A DNA stretch of 25,105 nucleotides. Origin: Fragilaria crotonensis (lineage: Eukaryota; Bacillariophyta; Fragilariophyceae; Fragilariales; Fragilariaceae). Position 1 is the stretch's first letter, and each line of letters starts with the position of its first letter. Below, piece by piece: positions 1 to 9,255 of this stretch. The translations under genes were made by a program, and so were the position numbers. The notes below the pieces were generated by a model. That model was not told where the DNA came from. It worked only from the letters and a program-made list of their open reading frames with translations, and did not search any database. The stretch is taken from contig JAKSYS010000791.1 of NCBI GenBank assembly GCA_022925895.1, positions 1-25,105 on the forward strand, in the 5' to 3' direction.

Positions 1-1515
1 TCATACCAGAAGGGATGCTACAAGCAAGCTGGGCGGCTTGGGTATTGATATATTTTTAGACTGAGACAAGTGTACATATGTCATACACATGTAATCCTAT
101 AGGTAGATGCACACAGGTACTGGAGGAAATCATATACCTAAGATATGACTGTAGACAGGAAGTTATATCCTATCGGTAAATGTAGGAATGGTATGTTTAA
201 AACAATAAATCATACAAACATGAATGGCATTATCCCAAGATACTTAGACGGAAAATAAGCGCATCATGTTGGTTAGCATGTCAGGTGTCAAATTACAACT
301 TCTGAACTGCCGTAGAACTTATACCAGGAAATCTAAGTGCTCTGTGTACTCGGACTACGTGGAGTACCAGGGTACCAAAACTCTCGAAACATGAACACAT
401 ACATTCTTTACATCCTTCTCAAACGACCCTTCCTGTCGATGCCATCGACTGCAACGAACGACGACGTCGTTCGGAGTGGTTGGCGCCATTACCCTTTGCA
501 CGACGATTCCCATGACACCAGGCACTGTACATTGATGAAAGTAGTGGCATTACTACTACCTCTATACATACTTTAATAAGGTAAGTGATTTGTGTTTTTT
601 TTATACTCGGAGTGCGAGTACGATAACACAGCAACACTCGGACTTCTCACGATGTTAACGTTCACAGGAAATTACGTCTACTACGTGGATGATCGCACTA
701 CTAATTACAAGATAGCAACCTTGCCATGCTTCTTGCTTGCCCATTCTTGGTTGTTGTTATCCTTCGCTGCTATCGTTGTCGCTCATTACGTTGATTGTAT
801 CATGGGGACCACGACGACGACGCTGTTGCTGGTCGCCTGCAACATCAATCTGTTCTGCCATGGCTGCACCGTTGCGACGCTTTAAGCCAGCAGGGCGCGG
901 TCTATTAGAAAGTTTCATAGCTGGTAAGTTGCTCCTGTCGGCATCACTGCCTTTTGAAGGATGACACTCCTGCTCAAGTATTTGGCCCATGTCGCAACAA
1001 CCCAGTCGTTGTGATGCAGTCTGTTGTTCACAAAGATGTAACTTACCCTTGTTTGCAGGTATTCTGTCCCTCTTTCATACAAATTATCAAATTTCTGGTG
1101 TCAGATTCTGGAATTGAGACACCCTCAGAGGGTTCCGGGTTGTACACCTACCATATGGTGGTAACTGTAAAATATTTTTGAGTCCGGTACAGATTTGTAC
1201 CATGGTTTTTGTGTATCAATTTTTGGTACACCTGAACAAAATAGTACTCCCTACTAATTGCGTACCACAAAATGGTACAAAGGACTAATGTTTTTCGATT
1301 ATAGTACAGCCTTGTCACACTGACTGTACAGTGTGTCACATCTTTGATCATGTGATATCTATGTTACGCTCTCTTCTTTGTATTCCATCTGTCACATTCA
1401 CCGTACAACACACCATCTGATTGTACCGATGTACTCCCAGTAGTGCGTCTCTGTGCAATGTGTCCCTATAATGACAAAATTCTATATCGTGAGCATTTCA
1501 TTGTTCTTGTTACAA
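1..1515. other. AT-rich, GTAC-rich spacer, no supported gene
   Basis: No open frame here has a recognisable protein pattern; those present are short and overlap in both directions. The stretch from about 1150 to 1350 is dense in GTAC and GGTACA/TGTACC words. A 26-base motif at 125-150, of the form AAATCATAT-N-TATGACT, recurs at 15369-15394 and, inverted, at 15271-15301. I see no tRNA, rRNA or clear promoter. Confidence 0.6.
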
Positions 1516-2310
1516 TTACAATTCACAAAACGCCTCTACTGCTTCAGGCATAACACGCCGTCTCCTCCTTCTTCCTCGGGGTCTCAGAATGTCATTGTCC
1601 ACGCGATCTCCAAATTTTTGTCTCCTCAATGCAAGGAGCACTTCTTCTTCAGCTTTCTTTGCATTAGCACTCTTTCTGTCCCTATCTACAAGCATCGACA
1701 ATTCATTGAATCTCGCAACTCCCTCCGCACTCCACCCTCCATACAGGCAGTGATCCATTACCGATGATGTGTATTTGCCCGTGATCTTCGTATCAGCCTT
1801 CTCGCCACGGCGTTCTGTGTGATACCGTGTTATCCATTTTTCAATGTAATTCTCGTAAAGGAGGAGAGCAAAAGCCTCATCAGACACTGTTACCACAAGT
1901 TCTTGACTTCCCTTGTCCACAACAGCTTCAGATACCCTGTAATAGTACTTTTTCCTCCCCCAAACTTTCTTTCCCGACACACATGCCAGAAACTCCCCAA
2001 TAAACCACTGAAATGCTTTCTTGTCAAGTTCATGTTCTCCTTGCCTCAATTTTTCAAGTGTCTGCATTGAGTATGGTGGGTTAAGATCATCTGCGTTGGC
2101 GTAATCAAGTTGACGAAGTAGTTCCTTGACAATCCTCCCACCTGCCTGCTCACAGGTACTTCTCTTGCCATTGATGCTGCCAACAACACATGTCTTGTAT
2201 ATCCTCACAAATTCGTCCTCGTCATCTGGTTCTTCAGTTTCAAGAACAATCTTCATTGCTCTATTGAACATTGCCTCACTCGTAATGAACTTCATCTTCC
2301 TGAATATCAT
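1516..2310 (-). CDS. C-terminal part of a mobile-element-associated protein of unknown function
   Basis: The frame encodes 264 residues from the ATG at 2310. It stays open upstream to about 2355, so it overlaps the end of the neighbouring minus-strand repeat-protein frame in a different phase. The simplest reading is one protein of about 550 residues broken near 2340 by a single-base shift. The sequence has a middle segment with VTVSDEAFALLLYENYIEKW, then GKYTSS, YGGWSAEGVARFNEL and a DRDRKSANAKKAEEE stretch, and ends in a basic RPRGRRRRRR tail. From memory, the pattern 'DEAF-LL-ENY ... GKYT ... GWS-EG--RFNEL--V--DR' recurs in multicopy proteins of diatoms and other stramenopiles. I know no biochemical function for it. 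The Arg-rich tail suggests nucleic-acid or chromatin binding, which is only an inference. Confidence 0.6.
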   Translation of the reverse strand: MIFRKMKFITSEAMFNRAMKIVLETEEPDDEDEFVRIYKTCVVGSINGKRSTCEQAGGRIVKELLRQLDYANADDLNPPYSMQTLEKLRQGEHELDKKAFQWFIGEFLACVSGKKVWGRKKYYYRVSEAVVDKGSQELVVTVSDEAFALLLYENYIEKWITRYHTERRGEKADTKITGKYTSSVMDHCLYGGWSAEGVARFNELSMLVDRDRKSANAKKAEEEVLLALRRQKFGDRVDNDILRPRGRRRRRRVMPEAVEAFCEL

Positions 2311-2335
2311 TCCCTTTACAACGACTTGAATTCTA

Positions 2336-3208
2336 TCAACGATGTGCTTCTTTGACTATCATGGGCAGTTCTGTATGACATAGCCTTTTTCGGATATTAT
2401 CCTCACCAGTTTGTCCTCTTGATCGACGAGACAGAGGACCGTCATCGTCAGTCAAGGAAAATCCTGAATCATAACTGGATTCACTTCCAGACAAAGAAGC
2501 CTCATCCCTCCGACTCCATCGTCCTCGAGATCTGGCGCTACCACCTTCCCGCGGATGACAACGGTGGGATTCATGGGCACGTTGACGTTGCCACAATCTG
2601 TCAGCAGGACGACCTCTAAATGGAGTGTCATCCTGCACCTGATCATTACCTCTAAATGGAGAGCGATGATCAGGTTGACAATTATGTCGATGCCAATCAT
2701 GAGGATTGTTTCGATATTGTCGAGATCCTGGGTTGCCACCTCTAGATGGAGAGCGGTGCCGATCATGAAGACCACCTCTAAATGGAGAGTGGTGATCAGT
2801 TGCGTTACCACTAGCTCCAGTGGGAGATTGGCTTCTTGAGTCATCAGTCCGTCCTTGATTTTGCTGGTTCCGCTGTCTCTCTTGTATTCCTTGTTGATGT
2901 TGGTGAGAGCCTTCATTACCACCTCTACTAGATGGAGAGTGGTGCCGAGCATGATGACCACCTCTAAATGGAGAGTGGTGATCAGCTGCATTTCCACTAC
3001 CTCTAGTGGGAGATTGGCTTCTCGAATGATCTACCTGGTCTTGATTTGGTGCATTTGGCTCTCGTTCATTTCTTCCTTGTGCTGTGCCTACCTGACCTCC
3101 TTGTTTCTCTTGCCATTCTTGCCTCTTGTCCCTCCTATCCTCATTCGGGTCCACGTTCTCTTCATTTCCTTCATTGTCTTCACGTGATCTCCTCTTCCTC
3201 CCTGCCAT
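2336..3208 (-). CDS. Arg/Ser/His-rich repeat protein, N-terminal part of the same broken gene
   Basis: The start chosen is the ATG at 3208; the open frame begins slightly upstream at a GTG. The product is about 290 residues, strongly hydrophilic and without membrane segments. It opens with a basic-acidic stretch (MAGRKRRSREDNEGNEENV). Two long imperfect repeats follow, each with SRSQSPT, GSGNA-DHHSPFRGG, a His-rich link and HSPS-RGG, and then shorter SPFRG units. The C-terminal part is Ser/Asp-rich (SGSESSYDSGFSL). SR-like and RGG-like composition is typical of disordered RNA-binding or condensate-forming proteins, but no folded domain is visible. The frame ends at 2336, within the overlap with the next frame, so the two are probably one gene with a frame break. 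A gag-like role in an element is possible but unproven. Confidence 0.6.
   Translation of the reverse strand: MAGRKRRSREDNEGNEENVDPNEDRRDKRQEWQEKQGGQVGTAQGRNEREPNAPNQDQVDHSRSQSPTRGSGNAADHHSPFRGGHHARHHSPSSRGGNEGSHQHQQGIQERQRNQQNQGRTDDSRSQSPTGASGNATDHHSPFRGGLHDRHRSPSRGGNPGSRQYRNNPHDWHRHNCQPDHRSPFRGNDQVQDDTPFRGRPADRLWQRQRAHESHRCHPREGGSARSRGRWSRRDEASLSGSESSYDSGFSLTDDDGPLSRRSRGQTGEDNIRKRLCHTELPMIVKEAHR
2611..3010. repeat. Short direct repeats encoding SPFRGG
   Basis: The word CCTCTAAATGGAGAG and close variants occur about six times, near 2613, 2650, 2738, 2776, 2924 and 2961. They are often followed by TGGTGATCA or CGGTGCCGATCAT. On the minus strand they encode SPFRGG or SPS-RGG units of the repeat protein. 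The copies differ by one to three bases, so the array looks like an internally expanded coding repeat. Confidence 0.75.
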
Positions 3209-4570
3209 GATTCTCACTCAGGTGTGTGATTCCGTGTTGCACAAAGTGATTTTGTAATGCTCTCCTACATGTGCTCGTGCTCCTTATATTTTGTGTTGCT
3301 GCGCCATGTTTTCAAACACATCCACAACCAAATTTCAATATATTGTATATACATTACTAGTGCTTAACAATTTGTACATACATCACAAAGGCTGGTTGTA
3401 CTTGTAATTCATATTTTATTCGTACTGATTACATTTCTATTCGTATCATACTACAAAGTGGTATGTAAATGCATTTCCGTTATGTATCCAAAAAAATGAT
3501 AGTGTCTGCATTTGAATTTTTTTAGTCGTTCAAGGAATGCTGGTTCGAGTGCCTAAGAAGTATAGTACATTAGTCACAGTGAAGAACAGTACTAGTACAC
3601 TTGTACCGTGTTCTTGTACTAGCAGGTACGGCGGTACTAGCATTGTTCATGTTCAGTGTAGTATGTACCTGTAGAGCACACTGGATTGTGCATGCTGTAT
3701 TGCTGTATTGCTTTGTTCAATACGATGATAGTGTACGTATTACGTACCTGTACGTAGTTAGAATTGTATGCATACACACAACGCTGTGCGAGCCGTTGGT
3801 CACACTGTACGCTGTAGTATGGCGAATGGCGATACTTCCTGTCACGTCGACGTTGACGCTGTTGTGCATTTGTACTGCACGTCACACCATGCTTGCGCAG
3901 TATAGTACGTCAATGTACCACATATCAGTGCTGGTCTAAGTACGTTTGCATTACATGTAATTTTTGCGTGCGCTGTGACGTATGCGTGTATTTTGACCGG
4001 GTCACGATGTGGTGATAGACTCTGTATCCGCATTTTACACCCTATCGGTCTCGTGTTACTACGGTGACGTTTTTCCGTTCCTCCATGTGTTTTGGTGGCA
4101 GTCATGCGAAAAACATTCGTGTAACTGCACGGTGAATAGTGCATATGATGCAACGATCGTGTCCACTCGTGTTTTTGCATGTATTAAGCCTATATACATC
4201 TGAATATATAACATTACATACAGTGTTTTCTTACATGCATTTTCGCCTGTATTTAAGCTAAAATCATCACAATATATATACGTTGCATGCGTACAATTAA
4301 ATATAGTCTTTTCTATGTACACTTTACACACAAAAGAAAATTAGCATACGTATTTTCTTAGTCTTACAAATTGTATGATCGAAAAGTGTAGTCCCAGGTA
4401 GTGTTTTGTGGGACTTTATTTCTTGGTGGACTTCTATGTCCTATCATTCCTATAGTGCGCGCATGCAGTCCCATTTCACGTCATGATGCTCGTGCGATAA
4501 GAGCAGTGGGAAGTGCACAAAACAGTCTCGAATGCGTGTTGATTGTTTCTTGCATCAATCACTTCGATCA
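3209..4570. other. Intergenic spacer, no supported gene
   Basis: The spacer is AT-rich with many GTAC words between about 3594 and 3960. The open frames are short and in conflicting phases. At 4396-4403 the sequence reads GGTAGTG, which could be the end of a CACTA-type element, but I find no matching CACTACC start, so I do not call one. Confidence 0.5.
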
Positions 4571-4573
4571 ATC

Positions 4574-5090
4574 GACTTCCATTAGAAGCCTTTGATCGAA
4601 CTGTTTGATACCCGATCTGACTCGGGTTGTAACAAATACCATTGTAAGGAAGTAGATGCTCCGCGACAAGGACCTGGTGCCACATCATTCTCTTCTAGCA
4701 TTTGACTTCCATTAGAAGCATTTGTCTCGAAGTGGAAGATAGGCAACCTGCATCGATCAGTTTGAGCATTTGTCTTCAATTTGAAGCATTTGTTTTCAAG
4801 TGTTGTACCTGATCGGACTCAATTTGGGACAAGTAGCTAACCGGCACTCCTTTGGGACAAGGAAGATCTGGTCTGCGAGGAGGTATTCCGCATCGATCTC
4901 TTTTAACAATTGTCTTCCATTAGAAGCATTTGTTTGGAAGTGTTGAAACGGATTCTGACTCGAATTGAAACGAGAACTTGGTAGCACTTGGTAGCACTTC
5001 GTGATTGACACAATTCTCAAGGACTACGAGTTCCTGGTTTTGCAGCGATCACTTTGTACAACAGTCTTCCATTAGAAGCATTTGTTTTGA
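4574..5090. repeat. Five dispersed CTTC-N5-GAAG repeat units
   Basis: The 13-base inverted-repeat core CTTCCATTAGAAG (or CTTCAATTTGAAG) occurs at 4576-4588, 4706-4718, 4774-4786, 4914-4926 and 5066-5078. It is followed by CATTTG (CCTTTG in the first copy), in four copies with a further TCTCGAAGTG-like word. Spacing is 68 to 152 bases, and the regions between are partly similar. Read on the minus strand, the units give a recurring peptide of the form F-TNASNGRQLLKEIDA in three different frames. This may be a subterminal repeat cluster of a CACTA-like transposon or a decayed coding repeat. Confidence 0.7.
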
Positions 5091-5461
5091 AGTAGCTGTC
5101 ATTTGGAACAGAGGGAACCAACTGCGATTGATAAGGATTGGCGACCACCACCAGTGAAACTGTAGTAGCTGTGGTAGGGTGTTCTCATTGTTCACGCACT
5201 GTCACCTTTGACAAAGCAACTCTCACCATTAGTGGAGTTGCTGTGAACTTCGAGACATTCTTTGGTTTCGAAGCCTACAGTAGGGTTGACATTACTTTGA
5301 ACTGGCTCACCATTTAGTGGTCATTTCTTGGTTGGTGTTTTTCTTTGCTTTGGCACAGTTCGAAGTTGTTGCACATCGTGACTACCATCGGTTAGTTGGT
5401 GCAGCACTGTCCGTTCCTGCTTTGTGTGCCTGTGTTGTGCACTACTGCCATACGCCCTCCC

Positions 5462-6064
5462 ATGTCCCACCAAACTAAAGCCCATTCTATATGGGGTGGC
5501 GGTGCTGCAACAACAACAAAAGGGGCTGCAGTATCGAGAGTTGGTGCCAATGTGGTTGGTGAAGTCGTGCGGTTCCGAACGTTTCCGAGCGAAACGTCCC
5601 GTCGTCTCATGGCAACTATGGCTTTGGCCATGGATATGCCCCGTGCTCTGATGAAGATGGAGGGTGGGGCTGTTGGGCATGTTGACATCCCACACGATTC
5701 TCCTGATGATGTCTCTGATGCTGACTGGTCCGATGCCGAATCGGAGGGCGGAGTGGAGGATGTGGAGGAGGTGGACGATTGGCTGGACAACACCAAGGAG
5801 GGGGGCAAGAAGAAGCAAAAGCCTCGTACCATTTTCCATCCGTCGAAGATGCAGATGGCACGCACGATTTCGAAGTGTCTACCGAAGCAGGATGTAGAAC
5901 AATTTGAACTCCTTTTCAAAACATTTCAAGGTGTTACGGAGTGTCCGTCTGGATGTGACAATTGTGGAACTGATGTCAATGCATTCATAATCAAGACTAG
6001 AGTTGGCTGTATCGATACTCTGGGCACTTCAGCGTCTATACGGTGTGGGGAATGTGGATTGTGA
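5462..6064 (+). pseudogene. N-terminal segment of an element-associated protein, Cys-rich, frame-interrupted
   Basis: The first ATG in this frame is at 5462; the open frame runs upstream to 5396 without an ATG. It encodes about 200 residues. A Gly/Ala-rich start is followed by a very acidic stretch (DSPDDVSDADWSDAESEGGVEDVEEVDDW), a Lys-rich link and a Cys-rich end (CPSGCDNCG ... CIDTL ... CGEC) that could bind zinc. The plausible continuation lies in a second frame (about 6040-6190: VDCEMCDQIN ... LKRDYLEIVMMDAVLSRVL) and then in the frame that begins at 6169. Each step is a one-base phase change. I found no GT-AG pair joining the 6061 donor-like GTGAG to the third frame in phase, so frame breaks fit better than an intron. 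A spliced gene with an unrecognised intron remains possible. Confidence 0.55.
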
Positions 6065-6168
6065 GATGTGTGATCAAATCAACAGTGACCACCGGGATGG
6101 CAAGGTTTTCTTGAAACGTGACTATCTTGAGATAGTGATGATGGACGCTGTGTTGTCCCGTGTCTTGA

Positions 6169-9015
6169 ATGCCCCAAGGCGTGTCAGCCACTGGTAAGGA
6201 GACTGTTGACACACCGGTCAAGTTCAGAGCTGAAAGAGCAGAATATTTGGATGCAGAATTTGACTGGAGGTTTCGTGCCTTTCTTGCTGTGGTTCCTGAT
6301 GGTGCAACGTATTATTGCCACCGTGATCGGCGGAACCGGAGTATTGGGAAAGCAAATGAGGTTATTCCCATGGACACATCGTGGCTACGGGTAGTGAAGA
6401 ATGTTGATCGTGACAGCAGTCGGTTTGCTGATGGCGGATATGTTTCTCGACTCTGGGATGGGCAACCATTCTGGAAATTCAAGATCTCGCGAGGTGAAGC
6501 GAATTTCCAGTTGAATCCCATTCCAGAAGAACCTGTCATGAATTTGTCCTGGAATGGAACCCTTCCGACGCTGCGTGTCATGTCAGCATATCAGTGTCCT
6601 GATGAATTGGGTCCATGTCTACCCCCCGATTTCATCAATGGAGAACAACATGATGGTGCCCAAAAAAAGGCACACCTGAGGCGTGTTTACAGGATGGCTC
6701 TCATGAGTTCGAAATCTGCGAGACGCGGGTGCCGTCACTATGCTCATGGCTATCTTCACCGCAAAATTGACCCAAATGAAACCTTGATCATAGATCCCGA
6801 GGATGGTGATATTGACATCCGGGTGGCCATCCAGATAAGACGTCCACCTTCGAAGGCAGACGCTAAAGATCCCACTAAGCATTGCGTTGCTCTATCTCGT
6901 GAGTCTGTGGTGCTGGTCCGTTACTTGCCACACTTGGGAAGCGGTGCCGAGAAGCTATTATCCAATATCAGGGATCACGCAAGTACTGTGCAAGGCCAAA
7001 ACAAGCACTCTGCAAGGAACGGGCTTGGTGATCATGGTTCCATGTTTCCTTTGGGTTCACGCATCATGAAGGACAACATCACAAGAAAGCAGTATGTGAC
7101 TTCCACGAGGTCAAAGCGGGAGCAGCGGTTATTGAAAGGGGCTGTCGTTGCATGCTCCAGGCTAGCAGCTGTAACCATCCCAGGAATTCTTCGGATTATG
7201 CAGGATGCTGAAGAAGATGGTGACATTCCTCCCCCTCACGGGGGAATGAACGGCGACTGCATGTTTTGTCGAATCTCCCATACAATGGATGTCAGTGTTG
7301 ACCTTTCGAATTCAACTCACTATGATGTCAACGATGCGTCCCAAGGTTTTTCCATTTGGACTGAGGATGAACCTGGAAGTACTCGCAATTGGTTCTTTAT
7401 TCTCCCTAACGTTTACGGCAAGAGGCCTGACGGTATGGGTGGGGAGAAGGGTGCGATGTTCCATGGAGTTGCTATTAGGCTGACCCATGGAGTTCTTATC
7501 AGTTGGGATGGTCGGGTGATTCGTCATGGCACATCGGTGATGGAGCGGACTAAACATGTGTATGGATCATTTTTTGCGGCAAAAGGTTCTGTTGTTGCAT
7601 ATGGCGCGCGTATGGCTTTCAGGAAGGAAGCCATCAGGCGAAGGCGATCGAAGCGGCGACAACGACAACAACGACACGATGGGCCTGGTGGATTGTTGAT
7701 TTCTCCTGCGATCAGTGGATGTCGTGACAAGGACGATGGTGTGGATTTGTTATCGATCCCCATTGCCAGAAAGAGTAAGGCTTTCGGGGATTCTTCTCTG
7801 GTTGAAGCCAATGTGCTGGGAAACGATGATACGGATGAGGCTTTGGGCGATGATGTCATCTGTGGCAACGGCATTCTGGGGGATGACAATTCATCATGGA
7901 GTAACCACAGCTATGCTGATGATGTCAACGACTCCACAAGTTGTGACATCGGCATGATACTTGACTTGACACCTGGAGGTGGACATGGATTGATGGGAGG
8001 GCTCATGATCGATGTTCCGGATGATGACAGTTCTATTGAGAGTGACGCTCGCGATGACGGCTTTCACCAAGGTCGTCGTCCCCCAAATGATCGGTATGAT
8101 AACTTGCAGAACAGAGGCCAGGAATATCCCTCTCCGAATGATGGGAAGAGACGATGGAATGACTTTTGCACTGACAGGGTTTCCAGTTATCCTCACAACG
8201 GCGGCTTCCAACATGGACATGAACGTCGTCGTCCTCCGAATAATGATCGGTATGATAACTTGCAGAACAGAGACCAGGAATATCCCTCTCCGAATGATGG
8301 GAAGAGACGATGGAATGACTTTTGCACTGACAGGGTTTCCCGTTATCCTCACAACGGCGGCTTCCAACATGGACATGAACGTCGTCGTCCTCCGAATAAT
8401 GACCGGTATGATAACTTGCAGAACAGACAAGGCCAGGAATATCCCTCTCCGAATGATGGGAAGAGACGATGGAATGACTTTTGCACTGACAGGGTTTCCC
8501 GTTATCCTCACAACGGCGGCTTCCAACATGGACATGAACGTCGTCGTCCTCCGAATAATGACCGGTATGATAACTTGCAGAACAGACAAGGCCAGGAATA
8601 TCCCTCTCCGAATGATGGGAAGAGACAATGGAATGACTTTTGCACTGACAGGGTTTCCCGTTATCCTCACAACGGCGGCTTCCAACATGGACATGAACGT
8701 CGTCGTCCTTCGAATAATGATCGGTATGATAACTTGCAGAACAGAGACCAGGAATATCCCTCTCCGAATGATGGGAAGAGAGGATGGAATGACTTTTGCA
8801 CTGATGGGGTTTCCCATTATCCTCACACTGACGGCTTCCAACGAGGACATGAACTTCGTCGTCCTCCGAATGATGGTTACTTCCGTGGAGGACAAGAACA
8901 TCATTCTACAAACCATGATTCTCTAAATGATAGAAAGAGGGCCTGGCGTGGTGATTGGCAAATCAGTCATGGTGATCGTGTTAACACCAGGGGGGGATGG
9001 CATCATCGCTCATGA
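6169..9015 (+). CDS. Predicted 2OG-Fe(II) dioxygenase-like protein with C-terminal tandem repeats, element-associated
   Basis: The frame gives 948 residues from the ATG at 6169, though the true protein probably begins upstream in another frame. Residues 1-360 show no domain I can name. Residues about 375-475 read as one compact domain: H384-Y-D386 (STHYDVND), a tryptophan-rich strand (GFSIWTED), WFFILPN, then AIRLTHGVLISWDGRVIRHGTS with H453 and R460 seven residues later. HxD, a second His about 65 residues on and a downstream Arg is the usual order of iron and 2-oxoglutarate ligands in double-stranded beta-helix dioxygenases. The assignment rests on that order and not on a database match. 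A basic stretch follows (RRRRSKRRQRQQR), then an acidic linker and five 52-53 residue repeats. The gene ends 240 bp from the end of a convergent Plavaka-like transposase. I recall multicopy relatives in diatoms but no known function. Confidence 0.6.
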   Translation: MPQGVSATGKETVDTPVKFRAERAEYLDAEFDWRFRAFLAVVPDGATYYCHRDRRNRSIGKANEVIPMDTSWLRVVKNVDRDSSRFADGGYVSRLWDGQPFWKFKISRGEANFQLNPIPEEPVMNLSWNGTLPTLRVMSAYQCPDELGPCLPPDFINGEQHDGAQKKAHLRRVYRMALMSSKSARRGCRHYAHGYLHRKIDPNETLIIDPEDGDIDIRVAIQIRRPPSKADAKDPTKHCVALSRESVVLVRYLPHLGSGAEKLLSNIRDHASTVQGQNKHSARNGLGDHGSMFPLGSRIMKDNITRKQYVTSTRSKREQRLLKGAVVACSRLAAVTIPGILRIMQDAEEDGDIPPPHGGMNGDCMFCRISHTMDVSVDLSNSTHYDVNDASQGFSIWTEDEPGSTRNWFFILPNVYGKRPDGMGGEKGAMFHGVAIRLTHGVLISWDGRVIRHGTSVMERTKHVYGSFFAAKGSVVAYGARMAFRKEAIRRRRSKRRQRQQRHDGPGGLLISPAISGCRDKDDGVDLLSIPIARKSKAFGDSSLVEANVLGNDDTDEALGDDVICGNGILGDDNSSWSNHSYADDVNDSTSCDIGMILDLTPGGGHGLMGGLMIDVPDDDSSIESDARDDGFHQGRRPPNDRYDNLQNRGQEYPSPNDGKRRWNDFCTDRVSSYPHNGGFQHGHERRRPPNNDRYDNLQNRDQEYPSPNDGKRRWNDFCTDRVSRYPHNGGFQHGHERRRPPNNDRYDNLQNRQGQEYPSPNDGKRRWNDFCTDRVSRYPHNGGFQHGHERRRPPNNDRYDNLQNRQGQEYPSPNDGKRQWNDFCTDRVSRYPHNGGFQHGHERRRPSNNDRYDNLQNRDQEYPSPNDGKRGWNDFCTDGVSHYPHTDGFQRGHELRRPPNDGYFRGGQEHHSTNHDSLNDRKRAWRGDWQISHGDRVNTRGGWHHRS
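8092..8876 (+). repeat. Five tandem 156/159 bp coding repeats
   Basis: Units begin at CGGTATGATAACTTGCAGAA at 8092, 8248, 8404, 8563 and 8722. Units 1 and 2 are 156 bp, units 3 and 4 are 159 bp, and the last is more divergent. Each encodes RYDNLQNR-(Q/G)QEYPSPNDGKR, then WNDFCTDRVS-YPHNGGF and QHGHERRRPPNND. Units 2-4 are almost identical at DNA level, including third codon positions, so they were duplicated or homogenised recently. All lengths are multiples of three, which keeps the frame. Confidence 0.9.
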
Positions 9016-9255
9016 TTGTGGGCAACGGATGGGTGATAACATGCATGTACGCCAACATATGTACGCGCGTTGAGTCACTGGACGGGTGCAATTGAGTGAA
9101 GATGATTCTGACAATGTGGATTCTGATGATGGTTGGTAGTAGAGATGATTCGTATAACTAATTTATTTTGTACGAGACAAATTGATGCATAGGAATTCTA
9201 CCAAGCTGATTACATTGACACATCAAGAGAGTCCATTGGGTCTGGCACTGATCGG
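9016..9255. other. Convergent intergenic gap between the dioxygenase-like gene and the transposase
   Basis: These 240 bases lie between two converging coding ends. I see no gene, inverted repeat or clear terminator. The tail-to-tail layout with no element terminus visible between the two is compatible with both belonging to one element. Confidence 0.5.

Noticed and set aside
337..990. Several short overlapping open frames on both strands
   Set aside because: None has a plausible domain, they overlap in opposite directions, and the composition matches the surrounding spacer.
2611..3010. Regular short repeats resembling a CRISPR array
   Set aside because: The repeats are short, imperfect and in frame with a coding sequence, spacers are similar to each other, and the context is eukaryotic.
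4388..4403. TAGTG-like end of a CACTA transposon (CCCAGGTAGTG)
   Set aside because: I could not find a matching CACTACC start or a target duplication, and five bases alone carry little weight.
5321..5919. Minus-strand frames of 172 and 175 residues
   Set aside because: They lie opposite the acidic N-terminal coding frame on the plus strand, are Ser/Pro/Cys-rich and show no family motif.
6061..6201. Spliced intron joining the Cys-rich frame to the dioxygenase-like frame
   Set aside because: A GTGAG donor exists at 6061, but none of the AG acceptors I tested near 6178, 6187, 6198 or 6201 restores the required phase, and the intervening third frame looks coding.
7894..8926. Long open frames on both strands over the repeat region (340 residues minus, 304 residues plus)
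   Set aside because: They are shadows: the repeat units are multiples of three and lack stops in several frames, and the products are the same unit repeated without a recognisable protein pattern.
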